DNA of 64,000 nucleotides from NCBI RefSeq assembly GCF_008636115.1, contig NZ_QLZD01000033.1, forward strand, positions 62,001-126,000, in the 5' to 3' direction. Source of the stretch: Candidatus Tokpelaia sp. GTDB taxonomy: Bacteria > Pseudomonadota > Alphaproteobacteria > Rhizobiales > Rhizobiaceae. Below are positions 27,738 to 36,011 of this stretch, piece after piece. The stretch's first letter is position 1. The number at the start of each line of letters is the position of its first letter. A program made the translations under genes and the position numbers. The notes beneath the pieces are model-generated. The model had not been told where the DNA came from and did no database searches. It was given only the letters and a program-made list of their open reading frames with translations.

Positions 27738-30599
27738 ATGCCTCTTGCATTGCGGGAAAGGGAGACTGTTTTGGCAGAAAATCAGCCCGATACAATCGGA
27801 CAGGCAAAAAACATATGGGCTGTTGTGCTGCGCTGTTTCTATATTGCTCTTATCGGCGCGGCTTTTATCGGCATTGTTCTGGTTTTTCAATATCAGCCGG
27901 CAGAAAAGGCGATTTTATCATTGATCAGCCTTTATGCGGCTGTCGGGATATTTTTTCTGCTTTGTGCTGCTTTTGGTCTATGCCGTTTCGGCCTGAAAGA
28001 GGCGGATAGTAATGCTGCGGCCGATGTGCTGGATAATCTTGCCGCTGCTATTGCTTTGACCGATAAAAAGGGGCGTTTTGTCTATGGCAATAAAGCCTAT
28101 CGGCAACTGGCGGGAGCGGCGCCGGTTGCGCCTGAAATTTTGCTGGCGCGCGATAATCAGGCCGCCGAAGCAGCCGGTCGCCTGAGCGAGGCGGCCGAAA
28201 AAGGGCGGTTTTTGCAGGAAATAGTGCGGCACCGCTACTTTTTGCCTGTTATGGAGGGCAAAGCGATTAAGCCGCCGGTTATTCCTGCGGAGGCGGTAAT
28301 CCCCCCCGGTCTTTCCACTGGTGAAGCAGCCGGCGACAAGCGCAATCACGATTGGCGTATTGATGTGCGCCCGTTTTTTTCCGGCGGCTATGCTTTGGCC
28401 ATATGGACAATTACGGTAATAGAAGCAAGAGAAAGCCCGCCTGATTTTATTCATCATTTACAGGCTGCCGTGGGGCATTTTGACAATGCGCCGGCGGGCT
28501 TTTTATCGTGGGATACGGCAGGACGGCTTGTCTTTTTTAATGCTGCTTTGGCGCGTCTGGTGCAATTTGATTTTTCTCAGCCGGCGGAGGTTTTATCGCT
28601 TGAAAATATATTCGGCCGGGAAAACGGGCAGAGAATTTCTGTCTGGGAGCAGGATCTGCGCCGGCGGGCAGCGGTACAGCAGGGTAATAAAGAAAAGGCG
28701 GGCGATTATCCTGATATAACCGCTGCTCTGCCTCTCTATGTCGCTGATGCAGGCGGGGAGCAGAAAATATTATATCTTTATATGGACAGCAAGCAGGCGG
28801 AAGGCGCTGTGTCACATGCTTTGCTGCTGCCGGAAAATGTCGGCCGTCTTGTCGCCGGCGCACCGCCGGATACCGGTGATAATGCTGTTGCCGACAAACC
28901 GGCGGCAGAACAGGAGCAGGCGCAACAATTTGACATTAACGATTATTTTTATCGTAGTCCGATTGCTTTGGCGGTAATAAAACGCGGTTTGCAATATATG
29001 CAGGTTAATGCCCGTTTTAATGCCATGTTTGCTTTGGTAGATAATAGTGATACGGCTGCTTTCCCGCCGGAGACGGGGCAAAACCGGGCCAAACGAGAGA
29101 TTATCCGTTTTTTTGCCGCAATAGCCGAGCCGGAGCGTGAGCGCGTTATGCAGGCTGTAAATGTTGCTTTCACCACGGGAGCAGGGCCGGCGGCACCGCT
29201 TGATGTAGTGTTACCGGGGGAGGAAACACGCTATATTCGCCTTTATATAACGCCGGTGCGGGCTGACAGCCGCGGTCACGAGGCGGTGATTGTTTCTGTC
29301 GTGGAAATAACACGCCAGCGGGCCTTGGAGCAGCAAATGGAACACAGCCAGAAAATGCAGGCTGTCGGCCAGTTGGCAGGCGGTATTGCCCATGATTTCA
29401 ATAATGTTTTAACGGCGATTATTATGTCATGCGATTTGCTGTTGGGCAGCCATCGCAGCTCTGATCCCTCTCACCCTGATATTATCAATATCAAAAACAA
29501 TGCCGGCCGCGCGGCTTCACTGGTGCGGCAATTACTGGCTTTTTCACGCCGGCAGACTTTGCGCCCTGAAATATTGGATTTAACCGATATGCTGGCGGAT
29601 TTGCGCCTGTTAGTGGTGCGCCTGGCCGGAGATTCCGTGCGTTTGAAAATTGAGCATGGGCAATCTTTATGGGCCGTCAAGGCTGACCAGGCGGAGCTTG
29701 AGCGGGTGATTATGAATTTGGTGGCCAATGCGCGCGATGCTATGCCGCAGGGGGGAGATTTGATCATTCGCACTGATAATATCAGCAGGGCCGAGAGCCG
29801 GAACCTGCCTTATCAGGCTTTTGAACCGGGCGATTATGTCTTGATAGAAGTGGCCGATAGCGGCGGCGGTATTGCTCCCGAAATTATGGAAAAAATTTTT
29901 GATCCGTTTTTTACCACCAAAGAAGTGGGGAAGGGGACAGGGCTTGGCCTTTCTATGGTTTACGGTATCGTCAGCCAGACAGGCGGTTATATTTATTGCC
30001 GCTCGGCTGTGGGGGAGGGAACGGTTTTCAGTATTTATCTGCCGCGCTATATTGCCCGGCAAAATATGATGCCGGATAGTGTTTTTGCTGCTGCCAGTGG
30101 CGCGGCGGGCAGTCCTTTGCCCGGGCAAACGGCCGCCGGCGGGCAATATGGCCTGTTAACCCAATCGGGGATAAAACTGCCAAAAGCAGAAAAGGCGATA
30201 GATCTTTCCGGCTCGGCCAATGTGCTGCTGGTGGAAGATGAAGATGCTGTGCGCATGGGTGGGGTAAAAGCGCTGCAATCGCGCGGTTATACGGTTTTTG
30301 AAGCGGCAAGCGGCGTAGAAGCCTTGCGCATTATCAAGGAGAGGCAGGGCGCTATTGATATTGTTGTTTCTGATGTGGTTATGCCGGAAATGGACGGGCC
30401 GACTTTGTTGAAGGAATTGCAGCAATTTTACCCGAATATAAAATTTATTTTTGTCTCAGGCTATGCGCAGGAGGCCTTTGCCAAAAACCTGCCTGAAAAT
30501 GCTGATTTTGCCTTTTTGGCAAAGCCTTTTTCTCTCAAGCAATTAGCCGGCACTGTCAAGACAATGCTGGAAGAAAACGGCGCTCAAGCCGGATTATAA
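27738..30599 (+). CDS. cckA: Cell cycle hybrid histidine kinase CckA
   Basis: CckA is the membrane kinase/phosphatase that, through ChpT, controls the master regulator CtrA in alphaproteobacteria. The 953-residue product has two N-terminal membrane segments (about residues 27-47 and 58-80) and PAS-like regions (about 95-200, 245-340 and 405-530). A HisKA domain follows with phospho-acceptor His552 in [17 protein letters not shown], then an HATPase domain ([23 protein letters not shown]) and a C-terminal receiver with phospho-acceptor Asp879 in [13 protein letters not shown]. This architecture matches CckA. The central PAS region is long and divergent. AGGGG lies six bases upstream of the ATG. 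It is monocistronic and divergent from the FliO-like gene. Confidence 0.93.
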   Translation: MPLALRERETVLAENQPDTIGQAKNIWAVVLRCFYIALIGAAFIGIVLVFQYQPAEKAILSLISLYAAVGIFFLLCAAFGLCRFGLKEADSNAAADVLDNLAAAIALTDKKGRFVYGNKAYRQLAGAAPVAPEILLARDNQAAEAAGRLSEAAEKGRFLQEIVRHRYFLPVMEGKAIKPPVIPAEAVIPPGLSTGEAAGDKRNHDWRIDVRPFFSGGYALAIWTITVIEARESPPDFIHHLQAAVGHFDNAPAGFLSWDTAGRLVFFNAALARLVQFDFSQPAEVLSLENIFGRENGQRISVWEQDLRRRAAVQQGNKEKAGDYPDITAALPLYVADAGGEQKILYLYMDSKQAEGAVSHALLLPENVGRLVAGAPPDTGDNAVADKPAAEQEQAQQFDINDYFYRSPIALAVIKRGLQYMQVNARFNAMFALVDNSDTAAFPPETGQNRAKREIIRFFAAIAEPERERVMQAVNVAFTTGAGPAAPLDVVLPGEETRYIRLYITPVRADSRGHEAVIVSVVEITRQRALEQQMEHSQKMQAVGQLAGGIAHDFNNVLTAIIMSCDLLLGSHRSSDPSHPDIINIKNNAGRAASLVRQLLAFSRRQTLRPEILDLTDMLADLRLLVVRLAGDSVRLKIEHGQSLWAVKADQAELERVIMNLVANARDAMPQGGDLIIRTDNISRAESRNLPYQAFEPGDYVLIEVADSGGGIAPEIMEKIFDPFFTTKEVGKGTGLGLSMVYGIVSQTGGYIYCRSAVGEGTVFSIYLPRYIARQNMMPDSVFAAASGAAGSPLPGQTAAGGQYGLLTQSGIKLPKAEKAIDLSGSANVLLVEDEDAVRMGGVKALQSRGYTVFEAASGVEALRIIKERQGAIDIVVSDVVMPEMDGPTLLKELQQFYPNIKFIFVSGYAQEAFAKNLPENADFAFLAKPFSLKQLAGTVKTMLEENGAQAGL

Positions 30600-30638
30600 G
30601 GCCGGCACTATTGGCGGCAAATCATGCGGCACGGTTGC

Positions 30639-30793
30639 GATGATGAAAAGCCGGACAAGCGATATAGTAACTCCCTTACACTGCTCCAGTATATAAAGTC
30701 GCGGCGATAAGAAGCCGGCTTCAACCCAAACAGGCCGGCATTATGCGGCGCCGGGATACCAGGATAATAGGGCTGAGATGATGAAAAGCCGGA
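30639..30793. repeat. Exact 17-bp direct repeat downstream of cckA
   Basis: GATGATGAAAAGCCGGA occurs at 30639-30655 and again at 30777-30793, 138 bases apart, in the 253-base gap between the convergent cckA and the exported-protein gene. The flanks (GGCCGGCA followed by GCGGC) are also similar upstream of each copy, which suggests a partly decayed duplication. Confidence 0.7.
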
Positions 30794-30852
30794 TATTTGC
30801 CGGGCAGAAACAGGCAGGCAGCGTTTCAGCCTGAAACGGAATTCCTGATCCT

Positions 30853-31866
30853 TTAATCCATTCCGTCTTCATCAACACTGTTTTGCGCTGTGGCCGCTAC
30901 TTCTATTTCTTCATCTTTGCCGGATAAAACGGTGAAGCCTTTTTGATAAATTTTGTCTTTATTTTTTGCCACCGCAACATAATTGCCTTCAGCCAGAATA
31001 ATATAGGCATTGGCATTGGCAATTTCACGGACAATATCGCCGGAATCATTCATAATCGCCCAGCTTGTATCGGCCAGCGCTTCGCCGCCTGTTTGCCGCA
31101 CCAGCTTTAAAATAATCTGGGCGGCTCTTTGCTGCATGGTGGCTTCAAGCAGTTTCCCCGCTTCTATGCGTATATCGGAACGGGTAACCGCGTTGCCTTG
31201 GCCATAATTACAGACAATATGATAAGCGCCCGCCGGCAGGCGGATAATGTCACCGGCTTTTGCGTCTTCAATCAGCGGCTTTTGCTCGCTAAGCTGTCCC
31301 TCATTATAAATAGTGAAATGCAACTGTTTTTCGTTAATTTTGCCGTCCGGCAGAATTGCATTTAATTTCAGCCCGCCGGCGTTTAAATTAAAATCTTCCA
31401 TATAGGTTTTGCCGCCGGCTAAAGTGACGGCTTTGCTCATGCCGGCGCGGCCAAAGGCAACAAAAGCAATATAATCCCCCGGTTTGAGAGAAAATCTGGC
31501 GAAACTGTCGGTTGATTGGGCAATAAGCGGCAATTTATTACCCAAGCCAGGATTCGCGCCGTAAACACGCCATTGCAGTCCCTGGCGAACAGGCGGGCCG
31601 CCTTCGGTCAAATGTGCTTTCATGGTCAGTTCCGCCTGCCCCGGTGAAGTAACATCTATACCGCGTTTATTATCGGCTGCTGCTTCGCCCTGATTATGTT
31701 GCGCTATGGCTGGAGCCTGAGCAGCGGCGGCCTGTCTTACTGCCATTGCTGATTGGGAAAAAGCGGCTTGCGGCATAAAACTCCAAAAGGCCAGATATAA
31801 AGGGATAATAAAGCAGCGGGCAAAATTCCGGCTTTTTCGTGTGGAGAAAGAGCAAAATACCGGCAA
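30853..31866 (-). CDS. Exported protein of unknown function with three Ig/transthyretin-like repeats
   Basis: I do not recognise a named family. The 337-residue product has a basic N-terminus and a signal peptide (hydrophobic about residues 18-38, probable cleavage after SQS or SQA). After an Ala/Gln-rich linker there appear to be three related units of about 65-75 residues. Each has an aromatic beta strand (LQWRVYG, LHFTIYN, TSWAIMN), a central turn of the type LKPGDYIAFV, LPAGAYHIVC or LAEGNYVAVA, and a closing strand (KAVTLAGGKTY, SDIRIEAGKLL, GFTVLSGKDEE). This pattern suggests a periplasmic or surface beta-sandwich protein. Similar exported proteins occur near erpA/dgt in Brucella-type genomes. 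It reads toward cckA and ends 253 bases from it. Confidence 0.7.
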   Translation of the reverse strand: MPVFCSFSTRKSRNFARCFIIPLYLAFWSFMPQAAFSQSAMAVRQAAAAQAPAIAQHNQGEAAADNKRGIDVTSPGQAELTMKAHLTEGGPPVRQGLQWRVYGANPGLGNKLPLIAQSTDSFARFSLKPGDYIAFVAFGRAGMSKAVTLAGGKTYMEDFNLNAGGLKLNAILPDGKINEKQLHFTIYNEGQLSEQKPLIEDAKAGDIIRLPAGAYHIVCNYGQGNAVTRSDIRIEAGKLLEATMQQRAAQIILKLVRQTGGEALADTSWAIMNDSGDIVREIANANAYIILAEGNYVAVAKNKDKIYQKGFTVLSGKDEEIEVAATAQNSVDEDGMD

Positions 31867-31945
31867 AGTCCCTCACTTTCAGCATAGGCTGCGCCTGCAT
31901 CATAAATAAATCTGCCTTGATTGCCGGCAGGGTAAATAATACTTT

Positions 31946-32278
31946 TCAGGCAATGGAAAAACTGCTGCCGCAGCCGCAAGAGGCAATGGCATTCGGGTTA
32001 TGAACGGCAAAAGCCTGCCCCATTAAATTATCAATGAAGTCAATTTCGGCTTTATCGAGGAAAGGCAAGGAAATATTATCGATAAAAACCCGCGCCCCGT
32101 CCTGTTCTATAACAAAATCATCTCTCTGCGGCTTTTCCTGTTCTACCAATTCATATTTATAGGAAAAGCCGGAACAGCCGCCGCCTTCCACCGAAAGACG
32201 CAAGGCAGATTTGCCCGGATTGGCTGCCAGAATGGCGGCAATGCGTTTTGCCGCCGCTGCTGACAAAAAAACTGTCAT
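31946..32278 (-). CDS. erpA: Iron-sulfur cluster insertion protein, ErpA/HesB type
   Basis: This A-type carrier delivers iron-sulfur clusters to apoproteins. The 110-residue product has the three conserved cysteines of the family: Cys35 in EGGGCSGFSYKY and Cys101 and Cys103 in SCGCGSSF near the C-terminus. FLDKAEIDFIDNLMGQAF is typical of ErpA. AAGG precedes the start on the minus strand. It is divergent from dgt, an arrangement I associate with rhizobia. Confidence 0.93.
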   Translation of the reverse strand: MTVFLSAAAAKRIAAILAANPGKSALRLSVEGGGCSGFSYKYELVEQEKPQRDDFVIEQDGARVFIDNISLPFLDKAEIDFIDNLMGQAFAVHNPNAIASCGCGSSFSIA

Positions 32279-32608
32279 ATATTTTGCCTTTATTCGGGTT
32301 TCCCGCCTTTATGCCTGCCTGCCGGCCAAATACATGGCACAGAACCGGCAAAAGTGCGCAATTATGCTGCCATAATCTGTTACAGCGGTTAAACTAGCAT
32401 ATTTTGTCACAATGGGGAAAGGTTTTTATTAAACCTGCCGGTTTAAGCTTGCACGTGTCACAAAAAGCTTGCAACAAAGCCGGAAAGCAAAATAAAACAG
32501 TCCTGCCGGCAGCGGAATCGGGAAGCTGGTGCGGCGCCGGTCTGAAATGCGGTTTGAATGACAGGCTGCCGATACAGATAAAGCAGATTTGCAAGGCTAT
32601 AAGGCTCA
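32279..32608. promoter_or_regulatory. Divergent erpA-dgt intergenic region with short repeats
   Basis: No gene is visible in these 330 bases. A perfect hairpin TTAAACC-TGCC-GGTTTAA lies at 32429-32446. The nonamer AAGCTTGCA occurs twice, at 32445-32453 and 32465-32473, exactly 20 bases (two helical turns) apart, with the palindrome CACGTG between the copies. This looks like a candidate operator for erpA or dgt, but it matches no regulator motif that I can name with confidence. Confidence 0.4.
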
Positions 32609-33841
32609 ATGAAAGAAGCGGGGCAGAAAAATAAAATAATATTGGGTTGCGCTTATGCGGCGCGGGCGCCTTTTGCCGCTAATCCTGAAAAAAGCCGCGG
32701 GCGCCTTTTTGCCGAGCCGGCAAGCCGCACGCGCAGCGCTTTCCAGCGCGATCGCGATCGGGTTATTCACGCCAATGCTTTTCGCCGGCTAAAACATAAA
32801 ACGCAGGTTTTTATTGCTGAAGAGGGGGATCATTATCGCACGCGGCTGACCCATACTATTGAAGTGTCGCAAATTGCCCGCGCCCTGGCGCGCAGTTTGC
32901 GGCTTGATGAAGACCTGGCCGAGGCTATTGCTCTTGCCCATGATTTTGGCCACACGCCCTTCGGCCATACGGGGGAAGATGCGCTGAATCTTGTTATGCA
33001 GCCGTTTGGCGGGTTTGACCATAATGCCCAGACCTTGCGTATTGTAACCTTGCTGGAGCATCGCTATGCCGCTTTTGACGGGTTAAACCTGACATGGGAG
33101 AGCCTGGAGGGCCTGGTCAAGCATAATGGCCCGCTGGCCGGCCGGCACAGTAAAGCCGGCGCAGTTAATCCTTATATTGCGGCTTTTAATGCAAAATGGG
33201 ATTTGCACCTTGCCGATTTTGCCGGGCTGGAGGCGCAATGCGCCGCTATTGCTGATGATATTGCCTATAATGCGCATGATATTGACGATGGTTTGCGTGC
33301 CGGCTTGATAAATTTTGCCCAACTGGACAGGCTGGAGCTGACAGGCAGGCTGGGGCGGCAAGTGCGGCAGCTTTATCCGGGCCTGGACGCGCCGCGCCGC
33401 TCTTATGAGCTGGTGCGCCGCCAGATTACCGGCATGGTGGAAGATGTGATAGAAGAAGCCTGCCGCCGGCTGGAAGAGGCGGCGCCGCCTGATATTGAGG
33501 CAATTTACAAAGCCTCTCAGCCTTTTGTCGTCTTTTCTGCCGTAATGGCGGCGCAGGAGAAAGAGCTGAAAAGCTTTTTATACAAAAATCTTTACCATAA
33601 TGAAAGGCTTTTGGCCGGCCGTGCTCAGGCAGAAAATATTCTAAAAGATTTATTTGCTTATTATATGGAAAATCTGCAGGCTCTGCCAAAAGAATGGCAA
33701 AACAGAATAATAGCGGAGCAAAAAGACGATGCGGGCAGCAGCCGGGCGCGCATTATTGCCGATTTTATTGCCGGCATGACGGATAATTATGCTCTCAATT
33801 CTTATGAAAGCCTGTTTGACCGCAAGGTAAATCTGGCTTAA
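32609..33841 (+). CDS. dgt: Deoxyguanosinetriphosphate triphosphohydrolase-like protein
   Basis: An HD-domain dNTPase that hydrolyses dNTPs to deoxynucleosides and triphosphate, influencing nucleotide pools. The 410-residue product has the HD metal site spread over [15 protein letters not shown] and [19 protein letters not shown], with [13 protein letters not shown] giving the last Asp. The N-terminal [20 protein letters not shown] is diagnostic for the short alphaproteobacterial dgt-like subfamily. It is followed by argS, as in Brucella. Confidence 0.93.
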   Translation: MKEAGQKNKIILGCAYAARAPFAANPEKSRGRLFAEPASRTRSAFQRDRDRVIHANAFRRLKHKTQVFIAEEGDHYRTRLTHTIEVSQIARALARSLRLDEDLAEAIALAHDFGHTPFGHTGEDALNLVMQPFGGFDHNAQTLRIVTLLEHRYAAFDGLNLTWESLEGLVKHNGPLAGRHSKAGAVNPYIAAFNAKWDLHLADFAGLEAQCAAIADDIAYNAHDIDDGLRAGLINFAQLDRLELTGRLGRQVRQLYPGLDAPRRSYELVRRQITGMVEDVIEEACRRLEEAAPPDIEAIYKASQPFVVFSAVMAAQEKELKSFLYKNLYHNERLLAGRAQAENILKDLFAYYMENLQALPKEWQNRIIAEQKDDAGSSRARIIADFIAGMTDNYALNSYESLFDRKVNLA

Positions 33842-33886
33842 ACAGAGTGGCAGGGGAGCCGGGCAATAAACGGAATTTGGGCGCTA

Positions 33887-35659
33887 ATGACGATGAAGAC
33901 TATGAATATTTTTAATCTTTTTGAAAGCCGCCTTAAAGAAAAAATAATAAAAGCCGGCTTGCGGGCAAAAGACGGCGCGCCGCTTGATCTTGATTTGGTC
34001 AGTATAGAAGCGCCGCGTGATGCCTCGCATGGCGATATTGCTACCAATGCGGCTATGGTGCTGGCCGGCCAATACGGCGAAAATCCGCGTAATCTGGCCG
34101 GCAGACTGGTTGCTTTACTGCAAGATGACAAGGATATTGCCGCTGTAAATGTGGCCGGGCCGGGCTTTATCAATATCAGGCTGAAAGAGAGTTGCTGGCA
34201 GGCTTTATTGGGCAATATTCTGGCCGCCGGGCGCAATTACGGCCGCTCTGACCGGGGGAAGAAGGCTAAAATCAATGTGGAATATGTTTCTGCCAATCCG
34301 ACCGGGCCTTTGCATGTCGGCCATTGTCGCGGGGCGGTTGTCGGCGATGTTCTGGCTAATTTATTGCATTTTGCCGGTTTTAATACGGTCAAGGAATATT
34401 ATGTCAATGATGCCGGCGGCCAGATTGATGTTTTGGCGCAATCCGTGTTGCTGCGTTATCGTGAGGCGCTGGGTGAAATTATCGGCGCGATTCCTGAGGG
34501 GCTTTATCCCGGCGCTTATCTGGTGCCGGTGGGGCGGGAACTGGCAGAAATCTATGGCGACAGCCTGCTCTCCCGCGATAAAGGCGAAGCGCTGGCGCTG
34601 GTAAAGGATTATGCCGTCAAGGCGATGCTGGCTCTGATTCGCGAGGATTTGCGCAGCCTGAATATTCATCACGAAAAATTTTTTTCGGAGCGGTTTTTGC
34701 ATAAAAATGACGCCGCGGCCATTAGAGCGGCGATTGATGATTTGACTGTGCGCGGCTATGTTTATAAGGGTGTTTTGCCGCCGCCCAAGGGCAAAAAAAC
34801 TGCCGATTGGGAAAATCGCGAACAGACTTTATTCCGTTCTACTGCTGTGGGTGATGATGTGGACAGGGCACTGATAAAGGCTGACGGCTCTTACACTTAT
34901 TTTGCCGCCGATATTGCCTATTTCAAGGATAAATATGATCGCGGCTTTAAAGAGATGATTTATATTCTCGGCGCTGATCACGGCGGTTATGTCAAACGGC
35001 TGCAAGCTGTCGCCAAGGCTGTTTCCGGCGGCAAGGCCAGGCTTGATGCGCTTTTGTGCCAGTTGGTCAGGCTGTATCGCAATGGTGAGCCGGCGCGCAT
35101 GAGCAAGCGGGCGGGCAATTTTGTCACTTTGCGTGATGTGGTAGAGGAAGTCGGCAGCGATGCAGTGCGTTTTATGATGTTATATCGCAAGGCCGATGCG
35201 CCGCTGGATTTTGATTTTGCCAAAGTGACCGAACAATCCAGAGATAATCCGGTTTTTTATGTGCAATATGCGCATGCGCGCTGTTATTCTGTTTTGCGGC
35301 AGGCCGCCGGGCAAATAGGGGTGACAGGCTTAACCCGTGAAAATTGGCCGGCAGCGGCGCTGGAGCGGCTAAATGATGAGAGTGAATTGGCGCTTATTCG
35401 TAAAATGGCAGCATATCCGCGCCTGATCGAGGCTGCCGCCCTGGCGCGTGAGCCGCATAGGCTGGCTTTTTACCTTTATGAATTGGCTGCCGATTTTCAC
35501 GCTCATTGGAATAAGGGCAATGATACTGTATCCCTGCGCTTTATCCAGCCGCAGGATCAGGCGCTGACAATAGCGCGTCTGGCGCTGGTGCAGGCTGTTG
35601 CCGATGTTCTGGCCGGCGGCCTGATGCTAATGGGAGTTTCAGCCCCGCAGGAAATGTAG
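33887..35659 (+). CDS. argS: Arginyl-tRNA synthetase
   Basis: The enzyme charges tRNA-Arg. The 590-residue class I synthetase has an N-terminal additional domain (about residues 1-110) and the HIGH-type motif HVGH within [24 protein letters not shown]-like loop follows in [13 protein letters not shown], then an all-helical C-terminal anticodon-binding domain ending in [11 protein letters not shown]. Three in-frame ATGs (33887, 33893, 33902) are possible starts; the one at 33902 gives [11 protein letters not shown], closest to the usual N-terminus. It lies 45 bases after dgt. Confidence 0.95.
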   Translation: MTMKTMNIFNLFESRLKEKIIKAGLRAKDGAPLDLDLVSIEAPRDASHGDIATNAAMVLAGQYGENPRNLAGRLVALLQDDKDIAAVNVAGPGFINIRLKESCWQALLGNILAAGRNYGRSDRGKKAKINVEYVSANPTGPLHVGHCRGAVVGDVLANLLHFAGFNTVKEYYVNDAGGQIDVLAQSVLLRYREALGEIIGAIPEGLYPGAYLVPVGRELAEIYGDSLLSRDKGEALALVKDYAVKAMLALIREDLRSLNIHHEKFFSERFLHKNDAAAIRAAIDDLTVRGYVYKGVLPPPKGKKTADWENREQTLFRSTAVGDDVDRALIKADGSYTYFAADIAYFKDKYDRGFKEMIYILGADHGGYVKRLQAVAKAVSGGKARLDALLCQLVRLYRNGEPARMSKRAGNFVTLRDVVEEVGSDAVRFMMLYRKADAPLDFDFAKVTEQSRDNPVFYVQYAHARCYSVLRQAAGQIGVTGLTRENWPAAALERLNDESELALIRKMAAYPRLIEAAALAREPHRLAFYLYELAADFHAHWNKGNDTVSLRFIQPQDQALTIARLALVQAVADVLAGGLMLMGVSAPQEM

Positions 35660-36011
35660 GCAAGTGCGCCAATAAGGCGGTTTGTGCATTCTGTTGGCGG
35701 CCTTGTCGGCTTTTTGCCGTGCTCTTGCCCCAAACAGGGCAGAAACGGGCCGCATAGCGAATCAGTTGACGCGGCGGAGCTTCGAGCCGGGAGAGGGGGT
35801 TTCTGTATTTTTCGTTAAAATAGATTTTGTTTTTTGTCTTTTATGTGCTGCAAACTGCTTTTTGTTGGAAAAAACAGGCTTTTTCTGTGTATTTTCTTTA
35901 AAAAAACGGCTGAGGCGGCAAAAAGGCAATCTTTTTTTATATGTCTCTGGCATATTTTAAGCTTATCGTATCGTCTGGCATATTAAAAGTTTTCGGCACA
36001 AAGGGGAGATT
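35660..36011. other. Gene-free region between argS and the SPOR-domain gene
   Basis: No gene is seen in these 352 bases. The second half (35810-35950) is strongly T/A-rich and may contain the SPOR gene promoter. A strong Shine-Dalgarno sequence AAGGGGAG ends at 36008, just before the TTG start of the next gene. Confidence 0.5.

Noticed and set aside
28700-30300. Long minus-strand open frames within cckA
   Set aside because: They are shadows of the high-confidence cckA frame and carry no motif.
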